In this document: in pieces, positions 1 through 8,091 of the stretch
Numbering within the stretch: position 1 is the stretch's first letter
Layout of the letters: each line of letters opens with the position of its first letter
Source of the DNA: JAVBOW01 sp031550125
GTDB lineage: Bacteria; Bacteroidota; Bacteroidia; Bacteroidales; Rikenellaceae
NCBI GenBank assembly: GCA_031550125.1
Contig: JAVBOW010000004.1
Span: forward strand, 14,312 to 78,311
Reading direction: 5' to 3'
DNA: 64,000 nucleotides
The notes under the pieces: model-generated
The model's input: the letters and a program-made list of their open reading frames with translations, nothing else
What the model was told of the DNA's origin: nothing
Database searches by the model: none
Position numbers and translations under genes: made by a program

Positions 1-40
1 GCCTCCATATCTCGGAGGAGGCGAAAAACATTTTCCCGGG

Positions 41-72
41 CTTGCAAAAACCCTGTTTTGTAGCTACCTTCG
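41..72 (+). promoter_or_regulatory. Candidate Bacteroidota promoter for the pirin gene
   Basis: A CTTG box (41-44), a 20-base spacer and TACCTTCG (65-72) resemble the phylum's TTTG-N19/21-TAnnTTTG promoter with one mismatch in each box. Transcription would begin near 79 and leave a leader of about 48 bases before the chosen ATG at 127. The first 22 bases of the window also hold a short GGAGG/CCTCC hairpin, possibly the end of an upstream transcript. Confidence 0.45.
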
Positions 73-126
73 ATACGGCCCGGAGTTTGCATGGGCGATA
101 TCCTGGAAAATCAAAAACATACCGTC

Positions 127-999
127 ATGAAAACAAAAAGCGTGGAGCGCATTCTCACCCCGCCGCCCACAAGGTGGGTGGGCAACGGGTTCAAAGTCCA
201 TAACTTTTTCCCTGGACTGGTGGATGTGGAGCGTATGAGTCCTTTCGTATTGCTGGACTACAACTCCCCCCTCTACTTCCCGCCGCGTGATACCCCACAG
301 GGCGTGGGCGTACATCCCCACCGGGGCATCGAAACGGTCACCGTGGCATTTCGAGGCAAAGTGGCCCATCACGACAGCGCCGGCCACGGCGGCGTGATCG
401 GCGAAGGCGACCTGCAATGGATGACTGCCGGAGGAGGGGTGCTGCACAAAGAATACCACGAGGAGCAGTTCAACCGCGAAGGCGGTGAATTCCATATGGC
501 GCAAATTTGGGTCAACCTGCCCCGCAAGGACAAATTCACCCCGGCCAAATACCAGGCCCTCGTTGACGGCGATATTCCACGCGTTACGCTCGACGGCGGT
601 GCGAGCGAGGTCAAGGTCGTTGCGGGCAGTTTCGGCGGCGTGAAAGGTATAGCCTCGACGTTTTCGCCGATAGAAATGTATATCGTCACCGTACGCGCCG
701 GCGCACGGACAGAGATCGTTCTTCCTGAAAATTACAATACGGGGATACTTGTGGCGCGCGGTTCGGTCATGGTAAACGGTTCGCACGAAGCCCCGGCCGA
801 CCATTTCGCGCTTTTCGCGCACGACGGAGAACGCATTACACTGGAAGCCGACGAAGAGGCTTTATTATTGATACTTAGCGGCGAACCGTTGGGCGAGCCG
901 GTTGCCGCAGGAGGTCCGTTCGTAATGAATTACCCGGAAGAGTTGAGAGAGGCCTGGCAGGATTACTGGAACGGCAAATTCGGACACCTCGAAGATTGA
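127..999 (+). CDS. Pirin family protein
   Basis: A bicupin protein of 290 residues. The N-terminal cupin keeps the metal ligands of pirins: HPHRG gives His63 and His65, and LHKEYHEE gives His107 and Glu109, matching the HxH...HxE pattern of human pirin. Pirins bind Fe and some act as quercetin dioxygenases or redox-sensitive regulators; the substrate here cannot be read from sequence. An upstream in-frame ATG exists at 91, but homology to pirin N-termini begins at MKTKSVERI, so 127 is preferred. No signal peptide is visible, so it should be cytoplasmic. The next gene follows about 95 bases later on the same strand. Confidence 0.88.
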   Translation: MKTKSVERILTPPPTRWVGNGFKVHNFFPGLVDVERMSPFVLLDYNSPLYFPPRDTPQGVGVHPHRGIETVTVAFRGKVAHHDSAGHGGVIGEGDLQWMTAGGGVLHKEYHEEQFNREGGEFHMAQIWVNLPRKDKFTPAKYQALVDGDIPRVTLDGGASEVKVVAGSFGGVKGIASTFSPIEMYIVTVRAGARTEIVLPENYNTGILVARGSVMVNGSHEAPADHFALFAHDGERITLEADEEALLLILSGEPLGEPVAAGGPFVMNYPEELREAWQDYWNGKFGHLED

Positions 1000-1093
1000 C
1001 GGAGGCAGGTTGCATATTAGCGCAAATGCGGCGTCAATGAAAGATATATCTTTTCACATTTTAAAAACACAACCGTATCAGGCTCTGATTAAA

Positions 1094-1750
1094 ATGAAAA
1101 CATATAAAACTATCTTGATCGACCTCGACGGCACCATTATCGATCCTTTCGAGGGCATCACCCGCTGCGTGGAATACGCCCTGAACCATTGGGGAATCGA
1201 AGTTTCCGATCGACGCGAACTGTGTACTTTCATCGGCCCGCCGCTAACGGATTCATTCATGGAATATTACGACTTCACAAAGGAAGAGGCTATCCTCGCC
1301 CGGCATAGGTATCACGAACGTTTCGTGGCTGAAGGTATCCTTGAGAACGAACTTTATCCCGGCATAGAAGATCTACTGAAAACGGCGCAGGCGAAAGGCT
1401 TTACTTTGGCGCTGGCTACCTCCAAACCGGACTTCCTGGCACAAAGCATCCTGCAAAATTTCGGGTTGGACGGCTATTTCACCTTCATCGGAGGCAGCGA
1501 CATGGAGGGTCTGAGGCCGGACAAAGCCGCCGTTATCCGCCACGTGCTGCATTCTGTCGGACCCACGGACCTGGAGTATACCGTTATGGTCGGCGACCGC
1601 AAGCACGACGTTATCGGCGCGAAAGAGGTGGGCATCGATTCCATAGGCGTGCTGTACGGTTACGGCGACCGCGAGGAACTTTCGCAGGCAGGAGCCGATT
1701 ACATCGTGGAGGATATTCGTGGACTCGGCGATTTACTCGGAGTTTGGTAG
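1094..1750 (+). CDS. HAD-superfamily hydrolase, phosphoglycolate phosphatase-like
   Basis: A cytoplasmic HAD phosphatase of 218 residues. Motif I is DLDGT near residue 10 (nucleophile Asp), motif II is the TSKP stretch near residue 115, and motif IV is GDRKHD near residue 165. A helical cap containing GPPLTDSF lies between motifs I and II, as in the Gph/PpaX group. Substrates of this group are small phosphomonoesters and cannot be assigned more narrowly. The open frame extends upstream to 1010, but the 28 extra residues have no family similarity, and the ATG at 1094 begins directly before the first beta strand. It ends ahead of a strong bidirectional hairpin terminator. Confidence 0.85.
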   Translation: MKTYKTILIDLDGTIIDPFEGITRCVEYALNHWGIEVSDRRELCTFIGPPLTDSFMEYYDFTKEEAILARHRYHERFVAEGILENELYPGIEDLLKTAQAKGFTLALATSKPDFLAQSILQNFGLDGYFTFIGGSDMEGLRPDKAAVIRHVLHSVGPTDLEYTVMVGDRKHDVIGAKEVGIDSIGVLYGYGDREELSQAGADYIVEDIRGLGDLLGVW

Positions 1751-1814
1751 CGCCACTCCGGCTCCCTGGCCGACTTCTTTAACCAGACCTGCCATGCGAA
1801 GGCAGACAAAATAA

Positions 1815-1850
1815 AAGCGCTCGGCTTTTGAATACAAAAGCCGAGCGCTT
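1815..1850. terminator. Bidirectional intrinsic terminator
   Basis: A perfect 15-bp stem (1815-1829 with 1836-1850) and a 6-base loop are flanked by A/T runs on both sides. It can stop the HAD gene on the plus strand (T run 1853-1857) and tRNA-Leu on the minus strand. Confidence 0.9.
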
Positions 1851-1856
1851 AATTTT

Positions 1857-1943
1857 TGGTGCCCAGGACGAGACTCGAACTCACACGCCGCAACCGGCAC
1901 TACCCCCTCAAAGTAGCGTGTCTACCAATTCCACCACCTGGGC
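1857..1943 (-). tRNA. tRNA-Leu (anticodon GAG)
   Basis: On the minus strand the 87 bases fold as a class II tRNA. The acceptor stem is GCCCAGG/CCTGGGC, the D arm contains GGTAGAC, and a 5-bp anticodon stem carries the loop TTGAGGG, whose anticodon is GAG. A long variable arm typical of leucine tRNAs and a T arm with GTTCGAGTC follow. The 3' ACCA is encoded. It is followed at once by the bidirectional terminator, so it is the last gene of its transcript. Confidence 0.97.
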
Positions 1944-2013
1944 ATAAATAACTCCAAAACAACACTAACCAACTACCAGCCAGTAATTTAAGTCAGTTTT
2001 GAGGGCAAAAAAC

Positions 2014-2063
2014 GAGGAAACCGGATCCGGACACCGTTAAGGTGTCCCTCACCGCATTTCCTC
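2014..2063 (-). promoter_or_regulatory. Hairpin with U-run in the tRNA-Leu leader (attenuator-like or small RNA terminator)
   Basis: Read on the minus strand, an outer arm GAGGAAA (2063-2057) pairs with TTTCCTC (2020-2014), and an inner GGACACC/GGTGTCC stem has a TTAAC loop. The structure is followed by GTTTTTTG, the form of an intrinsic terminator. It lies between a good promoter (2109-2140) and tRNA-Leu. Upstream of it the leader carries two copies of an 11-base direct repeat (2068-2078 and 2092-2102). Its effect on tRNA expression is not known; it could also end an independent RNA of about 100 nt. Confidence 0.55.
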
Positions 2064-2108
2064 CACTAACCTAAAACTACTAACTACAATGAACCTAAAA
2101 CTTCACCG

Positions 2109-2140
2109 CAAAGGTAAGGAGGATTTTCGGATATTCCAAA
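2109..2140 (-). promoter_or_regulatory. Promoter for the tRNA-Leu transcript
   Basis: On the minus strand TTTG (2140-2137), a 20-base spacer and TACCTTTG (2116-2109) match the Bacteroidota housekeeping promoter fully. Transcription should start near 2102, about 160 bases before tRNA-Leu. No second -7 box is visible between it and the tRNA. Confidence 0.75.
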
Positions 2141-2267
2141 TATATTAAAATTTTTTAACAATTTCTTAATATATTTTAATTTTAAGAACTCCCCCGGAGC
2201 GCCGTAACGTCCGGAGTGGTGCAAAGGTACACAAAAATTCCAAATACAAAACACCGGCGATATTTTT

Positions 2268-2298
2268 TTTGAAAATCCGGCAAATTATCATACTTTTG
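2268..2298 (+). promoter_or_regulatory. Promoter for rplY
   Basis: TTTG (2268-2271), a 19-base spacer and TACTTTTG (2291-2298) form a full consensus promoter. The expected start near 2305 leaves a leader of about 85 bases before rplY. That leader contains a CGCCGCAAGGCG hairpin and could hold a ribosomal-protein autoregulatory site, which is inference only. Confidence 0.8.
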
Positions 2299-2388
2299 TA
2301 GCCGCAAGCGAAATGGGGGTTCCTAAACGCCGCAAGGCGGAGAAGAGGAAACTGAGTATCGCCCGAGTGAACCGTTAAAATACAAAAA

Positions 2389-2964
2389 ATGAAAACTCTC
2401 GAAATCAAAGCCGTAAAACGCGACGCGTTCGGCAAGAAAGCAACCAAGGCCACACGCCGCGAAGAGATGATCCCCTGCGTTATATACGGAGGCGGCGAAA
2501 CCGTCCACTTTTCCGTGAACGAAAAGGAGATACGTCCCCTTATCTACACTCCCAACTCCTATATCGTGGAGTTCGACATCGAAGGGAAGAAAGAAAAAGG
2601 CGTTATGCGCCAGGCCCAGTTCCATCCCGTAAAGGACGAGATACTGCACATCGACTTCACCCGCGTGGTGAAAGGGAAACCCATTTCGATCGACCTGCCC
2701 GTGCGTCTTACCGGCAACTCCATCGGCGTGAAACTCGGCGGCAAGCTCATCCTGAGCAAGCGCAAGATACACGTAAGCGCCATGGCCGAGCATCTTCCCG
2801 ACGAGCTGATAGTGGACGTTACCGAACTCGACCTCGGCAAATCCATCTTCGTGGGTGACCTCAAATACGACAACCTCTCCCTCCTGACTCCCGCCACAAC
2901 AGCGGTATGCGCCGTTAAGATGACCCGCGCAGCCCGCGGCGCACAGCAGGCCGAAGGCAAATAG
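2389..2964 (+). CDS. rplY: 50S ribosomal protein L25, Ctc/TL5 long form
   Basis: A 191-residue protein with the N-terminal L25 5S-rRNA-binding domain (about residues 1-90, including the VIYGGGE segment) and the C-terminal TL5/Ctc beta domain. This is the two-domain form usual outside the gammaproteobacteria. It binds 5S rRNA in the central protuberance of the large subunit. It has its own promoter and sits 79 bases upstream of pth, a pairing seen in many bacteria and consistent with a shared translation-quality role. The last residues are Ala/Gln-rich and probably disordered. Confidence 0.95.
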   Translation: MKTLEIKAVKRDAFGKKATKATRREEMIPCVIYGGGETVHFSVNEKEIRPLIYTPNSYIVEFDIEGKKEKGVMRQAQFHPVKDEILHIDFTRVVKGKPISIDLPVRLTGNSIGVKLGGKLILSKRKIHVSAMAEHLPDELIVDVTELDLGKSIFVGDLKYDNLSLLTPATTAVCAVKMTRAARGAQQAEGK

Positions 2965-3005
2965 CGGCTTGTCCCCGCTCAAGGGAGGCCGGCAAATAAG
3001 GAATT

Positions 3006-3023
3006 CCCCCTCCGCGGAGGGGG
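3006..3023. repeat. 18-base perfect palindrome between rplY and pth
   Basis: CCCCCTCCGCGGAGGGGG is a perfect inverted repeat in the 79-base rplY-pth gap. No T run follows, so it is unlikely to be a complete terminator. It may be a processing or mRNA-stability element. Confidence 0.5.
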
Positions 3024-3043
3024 ACTTCTCATAATAACAAAGC

Positions 3044-3607
3044 ATGAAATACCTGATAGTAGGCCTGGGTAACATCGGGGCGGAGTATGCCGAAACCCGC
3101 CATAACATAGGCTTCAAGATAGTCGACGCCCTTGCGGAGTCGGCCGGAGCGGCGTGGCAGACGGCCCGTTACGGCGACATAGCGACCGTTAACCACAAGG
3201 GGCGCCAGCTGTTGCTACTAAAGCCGTCCACGTATATGAACCTCAGCGGTAAAGCGGTGAACTACTGGATGCAGAACCAGAAGATACCCGTGGAGAACGT
3301 GCTGGTGGCGGTGGACGATATTGCCCTGCCGCTCGGATCGTTACGCATAAGGGCCAGGGGCAGCGACGGCGGGCATAACGGGTTGTCGAATATAATCGCC
3401 ACGCTCGGGTCGGACCAGTTCGCCCGTATGCGCTTCGGCGTGGGCGGCGATTTCCCGCGTGGCATGCAGGTGGATTTTGTGTTGGGCGAGTGGACGCTGG
3501 AGGATAAAAAGGTGCTGCCCGGACGCATAGACGTGGCCGCCGACGCAGTACGGTCGTTCGCCACGATAGGGCTTGAGCGAACGATGAATTTCTTCAATAA
3601 AAAGTAG
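3044..3607 (+). CDS. pth: Peptidyl-tRNA hydrolase
   Basis: Cleaves the ester bond of peptidyl-tRNAs that drop off ribosomes, recycling tRNA in the cytoplasm. The 187 residues match the bacterial Pth family along their length. Visible family landmarks are the LIVGLGNIG start with Asn10, the catalytic His20 in TRHNIGF, the STYMNLSG loop, the VDDIALPLG segment with the Asp that activates the histidine, and SDGGHNGL. It follows rplY and precedes a small S4 protein, so this is a translation-related cluster. Confidence 0.97.
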   Translation: MKYLIVGLGNIGAEYAETRHNIGFKIVDALAESAGAAWQTARYGDIATVNHKGRQLLLLKPSTYMNLSGKAVNYWMQNQKIPVENVLVAVDDIALPLGSLRIRARGSDGGHNGLSNIIATLGSDQFARMRFGVGGDFPRGMQVDFVLGEWTLEDKKVLPGRIDVAADAVRSFATIGLERTMNFFNKK

Positions 3608-3658
3608 AGTTCACCAGGATCACTCTAAATTTTAGACGGATACTGAAATATTTCCGCA

Positions 3659-4054
3659 GTGGAGGTACGCATAGATAAATGGTTGTGGGCCGTGGGCGTC
3701 TATAAGACGCGCAGCGACGCCGCCGAGGCATGCCGCACGGGTCGCGTGTCGGTAAACGGATCGCCGGCCAATCCCTCGCGCGATATGCGCGAGGGCGATA
3801 CGGTATCCGTACGCAAAGGCGCTGTGACATATTCCTACCGCCTGCTGGAGCTGGTGTCGAGCCGCCAGCCCGTCGCGGCCGTGGCGCGTTACATGGAGGA
3901 CGTTACGCCGCAGAGCGAGCTGGACAAACTTTCCGCACCGCGCGAAACCCTATTCATATCCAGGGACAGGGGTACGGGCCGCCCTACGAAAAAAGAGCGC
4001 CGCGACATGGAAGGACTCATGGAAGGCTTCCATTGCGAGGATACGGACGAATAG
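3659..4054 (+). CDS. S4-domain RNA-binding protein, Hsp15 (HslR)-like
   Basis: A basic protein of 131 residues beginning with an S4 domain (about residues 1-60: MEVRIDKWLWAVGVYKTR, then GRVSVNG). The tail, with GRPTKKERR, is acidic at its very end. Hsp15 binds stalled 50S subunits carrying peptidyl-tRNA, which suits its place 51 bases after pth; the specific role here is inferred. The start is a GTG at 3659, chosen because the S4 domain begins at once and no in-frame ATG lies closer. Confidence 0.85.
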   Translation: MEVRIDKWLWAVGVYKTRSDAAEACRTGRVSVNGSPANPSRDMREGDTVSVRKGAVTYSYRLLELVSSRQPVAAVARYMEDVTPQSELDKLSAPRETLFISRDRGTGRPTKKERRDMEGLMEGFHCEDTDE

Positions 4055-4134
4055 ATGGCCCGTAAAGCCATTACTCACGAATACTGTAAGATTAGTCCCT
4101 CGCAAGATTCCGCATAAATTTAACTATAAGAACC

Positions 4135-5415
4135 ATGAGAGCGTTACTTATCTCGATATCACTGGTTTTATGCGCATTATCACTCCCTGCGCAACCGACG
4201 GCAAGCCTCAAGCAGCAAGCCGGGGAGGCTTTCAGGGCGGAGCATTATCCCGAGGCCATAAAGTTACTGGAGAGAGCGGCCAAGGCCGATCCGCGCGACG
4301 CCGAAATATATTATCTATTGGGATTTTACACCCATTATAACGCCTACGACAGCCGCCCGCTCTCAGGCTACGACGTATCGTACTCGGCCAGGGTGTTCGC
4401 GTATCTCGACAAGGCGCTTGAGATCAGGCCCGATTACGGCGACGCGAAATATTTTTACGGAGCCGAATGCAGCGCCAACGCTTTCCTTTGCATGCAGCGG
4501 GGCGACGCTGCCGGCCTGCGCACATTTTATAAAAAGGCTTTCGACAAGGGGGCGTATCCCGAGTGGCTGCTGGAGCTGGGACGCAACCGTCTGGAGCAGT
4601 GCGGTCGGGACGCCATCCTGTTTGCCGGGGGCAATCCCGATTTCGACGTGAGCATGTACCTGCAACTGCACGAAGGGCTGCGTACCGACATTACGGTGAT
4701 GCCCGTGGGTTATATCGACCGTCCCTGGTATGTGGAGTTCATTAAAAAAGGCCTCGCCGGGGCCGTACGCAGCATACGGATAGGCCTGGACGACTGGCAG
4801 ATATATGACATACACCCCTTCAAATGGGATACTACTGCGGTGTCTATCCCCGTGCCTGCCGCAATGGCCGCCAAATACGGCGCGACGGGACGGAGCATGG
4901 AGTGGATCGTCGAACCCGACCTTACCTCGGGACGCATGAAGCAGGAGAACCGCGCGGCCAGGCGCACCTTCCTTTCGCCGCAGCGCGCCATATTGCTCCA
5001 TATAGTTGAGGCCAACCGGTGGGAGCGCCCCGTATATTTCTCGAACGGTACGGTAACGGAACTTATGGGCGGCCTGGACGCATACCTGCGCGACTGCGGC
5101 CTGGTCGGCGAACTGCTGCCCGTAAAAACCGGGGGGACGAAATGGGAGGTCGATCCCACGGGGCTGGAGGCGCTGATAAGCCCGCCGCGCCTGTCGGCCT
5201 ATCCGCAGATAGCGCAAAGCGACATCCCCAGGATTTCAGGGACCACAACGTTTTACCATGCGGCGGCACTCGCCCTGGCCGGCCATTACGCCGCCGTGGG
5301 TAACGCCGGCGGCGTGGCCCGGATCGAAGGGATATACAGAAAATACCTTTTGACGGGACTGTTCCCTCAAACAGAAACCTCCATCCTTGCCCAAATCGAA
5401 AAATTACGGAAATAA
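4135..5415 (+). CDS. Exported TPR protein with DUF2723-like soluble domain
   Basis: Starts with a Sec signal peptide (MRALLISISLVLCALSLPAQ), so it is probably periplasmic. Residues about 20-130 form two or three tetratricopeptide repeats. From about residue 160 the stretch DAILFAGGNPDFDVSMYLQL, then GLRTDITVMPVGYIDRPWYVEFIKK, resembles the soluble part found after the membrane helices in DUF2723 proteins of Bacteroidota, but no membrane helices are present here. Later residues (about 270-330) hold SPQRAILLHIVEANRWERPVYFS, also like that family. The function is unknown. Its stop overlaps the next start by one base (TAATG), so the two genes are probably co-translated. Confidence 0.7.
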   Translation: MRALLISISLVLCALSLPAQPTASLKQQAGEAFRAEHYPEAIKLLERAAKADPRDAEIYYLLGFYTHYNAYDSRPLSGYDVSYSARVFAYLDKALEIRPDYGDAKYFYGAECSANAFLCMQRGDAAGLRTFYKKAFDKGAYPEWLLELGRNRLEQCGRDAILFAGGNPDFDVSMYLQLHEGLRTDITVMPVGYIDRPWYVEFIKKGLAGAVRSIRIGLDDWQIYDIHPFKWDTTAVSIPVPAAMAAKYGATGRSMEWIVEPDLTSGRMKQENRAARRTFLSPQRAILLHIVEANRWERPVYFSNGTVTELMGGLDAYLRDCGLVGELLPVKTGGTKWEVDPTGLEALISPPRLSAYPQIAQSDIPRISGTTTFYHAAALALAGHYAAVGNAGGVARIEGIYRKYLLTGLFPQTETSILAQIEKLRK

Positions 5416-5975
5416 TGTACATAGCCCAAAACAAGCGAAAAGAGAACATAGCCGAGTACATCCTCTACCTTTGGCAACTGGAAGATCTACTCAGGGCAAT
5501 GCAGTTAAGCCCCGAGGCTATCTACGCCACACTGATAAAGCCGCGCGGCCTTGAGCGCGCGGCCGAGCAGGAGTTGCTGGAGTGGTATATGGGCGTGGCC
5601 GGCCTGCTGCGCGAGGAGGGGAAGGAGGAACACGGCCACCTGGAGCATACCCTGCACCTTATAGGCGACCTGAACGACCTGCACCTGCAGTTGATGGAGC
5701 TGCCCGCCGGCCGCCGCTACCGCGAACTTTTCGCCCGTCTGGCCCCCGAACTGCCTGCGTTGCGCAAAACGCTCGGCAAAGACGATATATCGGATATCGA
5801 GCTGTCCCTAAGGGCATTGTATGCCGTAATGCTCTATCGCATAAAGGGCGTGCAGGATGGCAAACAGGAATATATAAGCGGCGTACTGGAACTGATATCG
5901 CCCGTAATCGCCTGCCTGGCCGATATATTCGGGCAGGTGGAACGCGGCGAAATGGATCTGTACAAGAAAGATTAG
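5415..5975 (+). CDS. DUF4924 family protein
   Basis: A cytoplasmic, largely alpha-helical protein of 186 residues. The N-terminus MYIAQNKRKENIAEYILYLW is the conserved start of DUF4924, a family confined to Bacteroidota. No catalytic motif or membrane segment is visible and the function is unknown. Its ATG overlaps the stop of the preceding TPR gene by one base, and its stop lies 8 bases from the stop of convergent nadE. Confidence 0.8.
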   Translation: MYIAQNKRKENIAEYILYLWQLEDLLRAMQLSPEAIYATLIKPRGLERAAEQELLEWYMGVAGLLREEGKEEHGHLEHTLHLIGDLNDLHLQLMELPAGRRYRELFARLAPELPALRKTLGKDDISDIELSLRALYAVMLYRIKGVQDGKQEYISGVLELISPVIACLADIFGQVERGEMDLYKKD

Positions 5976-5983
5976 GAAGCCTG

Positions 5984-7567
5984 TTAAACCGTCCCCCAGC
6001 TGCCGTATTTGGAGGTCAGGGGCCACAGGCGTCCCTTGCGGAAAGTGCAGGTGGACATCCTTAGCACGGGACAGAACTGCACCCGTTTATATTCGTTTCG
6101 GTTTACCATCTTGTAAACCCTCATCACCGTGTCGGCGTCGAATCCGGCGTTTATGATCTCCTCGCGGTGCTGTCCCTCCTCGATCATCCGGTAAAGGATG
6201 GCGTCCAGCTCGTCGTAGGCTGGCAGCGAGTCGGAATCCTTCTGCTCGGGACGCAGCTCGGCCGAAGGCTCTTTATTGATGGTATTCTCCGGGATGATCT
6301 CCCTGTGGCGGTTGATGTGGCGGGCAAGGTCGAATACCTCGCTCTTATAGAGGTCGCCTATGACGCTCAACGACCCCGCGCTGTCGCCGTAAAGCGTGCC
6401 GTATCCCACAGCCAACTCGCTCTTGTTGGAGGTGTTGAGAAGTATGTATCCGAATTTATTGCATTGCGCCATTAGCAGTATCATCCTAAGGCGGGCCTGG
6501 ATGTTCTCTTCGGTCACGTCGAACGGACGCTCGCCGAACAACGGCTTGAGTTCCTTCAGCACGGCCGCATATGCCGACGTTATCGGTACGATGTCGTATT
6601 TGACCCCCAGGTTCTCCGCAAGCTGCCTGGCGTCGTCCACCGAGTGGTCGGAAGAGTATATCGACGGCATCATCAGCACCCTTACGTTATCCGGCCCAAG
6701 CACCTCTGCGGCCAGCGCCAGCACTACGGCCGAGTCGATGCCCCCGGAGAGGCCCAAAGTGGCTTTACTGAAGCCGTTCTTGACAAAATAATCCTTCAGT
6801 CCGAGTTTCAGGGCGCGGTAGACGTTGTGAGTCCTGTTCTGGTAGGGGATCTCCATGGCCTGTGTTTCGGCCGAAAGGTCCGTCACGCCGAAATCCTCCT
6901 CGAAGTTCTTCAGCAGCATGACCGCCTGGCCGCAGCCGTTGAAAACAGCCGACGATCCGTCGTAAACCACATCCGTCTGCCCGCCTACGGTATTGACGAA
7001 GGCCACGTTGCGGCCCGTAGTGAATGCCAGATTGCGCAGGCGCTCGTAACGGCGCTCGACTATGCCGCGCGAGTAAGGACTCAAGGCAATGTTAACTATA
7101 GTGTCGGCCGCACCGCCGTGCTGCTCTTGCCCCATAATGTCGTCGCCTATGACTATGGCCACGCGCGAATCGCCAACCTTGATATATTCAGGTCCCTTGG
7201 AGGGAACCAGGTGTCGCACTTCGTCGCGCGAACTTATGCTTTTCTTTCCGGCGTAACGTATTATCCTTCGATCTTTTATGATGGCGGCGGCCGATATCGT
7301 GCGGTTGCCCTGCTGTATCGGCAGCCCGACTATCACGGTTATATCGTCGCAATACGACGCTATCTCCACCAGGGCCTCTTCGCACAACTCGAGGAATGTC
7401 ACTTTGTCGAGCAGGTCATAGGCCGGCGCCCCGCTTATGGCCTGCTCCGGAAACACGAGAAGGTCTGCACCCGCGTCCTTGGCCCTCAGTATAGCACTGA
7501 CTATCTTAACTTTATTCTGCTCGAAATCACCGATTGTAACGTTTGGCTGAGAAAGTGCTATTTTCAT
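5984..7567 (-). CDS. nadE: NAD+ synthase with carbon-nitrogen hydrolase domain lacking the catalytic Cys
   Basis: The last step of NAD synthesis: amidation of nicotinic acid adenine dinucleotide with ATP. The C-terminal half (from about residue 245) is a complete NadE synthetase with the PP-loop LSGGIDSA near residue 270 and the KSELAVGYGT segment. The N-terminal 240 residues are the nitrilase-fold glutaminase that normally supplies ammonia from glutamine. There Glu41 (FPEQ) and a lysine at 108/109 (AGKK) remain, but the position of the nucleophile Cys in the usual ICED motif is Gly141 (VIGDDIMG, codon GGC at 7145-7147). Glutaminase activity is therefore predicted to be lost. A TAACTTTG-like -7 box lies at 7652-7645 on the same strand. 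Confidence 0.93.
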   Translation of the reverse strand: MKIALSQPNVTIGDFEQNKVKIVSAILRAKDAGADLLVFPEQAISGAPAYDLLDKVTFLELCEEALVEIASYCDDITVIVGLPIQQGNRTISAAAIIKDRRIIRYAGKKSISSRDEVRHLVPSKGPEYIKVGDSRVAIVIGDDIMGQEQHGGAADTIVNIALSPYSRGIVERRYERLRNLAFTTGRNVAFVNTVGGQTDVVYDGSSAVFNGCGQAVMLLKNFEEDFGVTDLSAETQAMEIPYQNRTHNVYRALKLGLKDYFVKNGFSKATLGLSGGIDSAVVLALAAEVLGPDNVRVLMMPSIYSSDHSVDDARQLAENLGVKYDIVPITSAYAAVLKELKPLFGERPFDVTEENIQARLRMILLMAQCNKFGYILLNTSNKSELAVGYGTLYGDSAGSLSVIGDLYKSEVFDLARHINRHREIIPENTINKEPSAELRPEQKDSDSLPAYDELDAILYRMIEEGQHREEIINAGFDADTVMRVYKMVNRNEYKRVQFCPVLRMSTCTFRKGRLWPLTSKYGSWGTV

Positions 7568-7689
7568 TGTGCCGGATTTTATCAGTAAACTGCCATACCG
7601 CGCCCCATGGATCGCATTGCAGACGGCCTGCGGGGTATTGCCGACAAAGTTAAGACAATTTACGCGTAAGAAAAAATTTGCCGCCCCTA

Positions 7690-7720
7690 TTTGTATAATA
7701 CAATTTTATCCTTATCTTTG
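7690..7720 (+). promoter_or_regulatory. Promoter for tRNA-Phe
   Basis: TTTG (7690-7693), a 19-base spacer and TATCTTTG (7713-7720) match the phylum's consensus fully. Transcription should start near 7727, about 64 bases before the tRNA. Confidence 0.8.
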
Positions 7721-7790
7721 CACCCGCAAAAGGATGTGGAACGGCACAACAAAAAGAGTACTCCCCCGTCGCTCCCGCCTCAGCCAAAAA

Positions 7791-7863
<73 letters not shown>

Positions 7864-7890
7864 CTGAAAGACAAATCAACTTTGATAAAG

Positions 7891-7925
7891 CCCCTGAAAA
7901 CGACTGGCTTCAGGGGATTTTCGTT
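7891..7925 (+). terminator. Intrinsic terminator after tRNA-Phe
   Basis: The stem CCCCTGAA (7891-7898) pairs with TTCAGGGG (7909-7916) and is followed by ATTTTCGTTTT. It lies 28 bases after the tRNA. Confidence 0.85.
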
Positions 7926-8091
7926 TTAGGGCGGGTGCAATTCCGGGCAATTTCCAGCATGTTTTCCATCGAAAGTAGTGGGGCTTTTGCTGGGTCTGGA
8001 AAAGTCCAACGAATAAGGTTTTATTTCATTGATCTGCACTACATTGTATCGCCTTGCGTCCGGTTCGGCTTCATAGTTTTAACTGTATCAG

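Noticed and set aside
2166..2453. Minus-strand frame across the rplY promoter
   Set aside because: It spans a full-consensus promoter and the rplY start on the other strand and shows no family features.
3006..3023. Palindrome between rplY and pth as a terminator
   Set aside because: There is no T run on either side and both genes are close together on the same strand, so termination is not supported.
6644..7588. 314-codon plus-strand frame opposite nadE
   Set aside because: Antisense to conserved NadE motifs and without any similarity or signal of its own.
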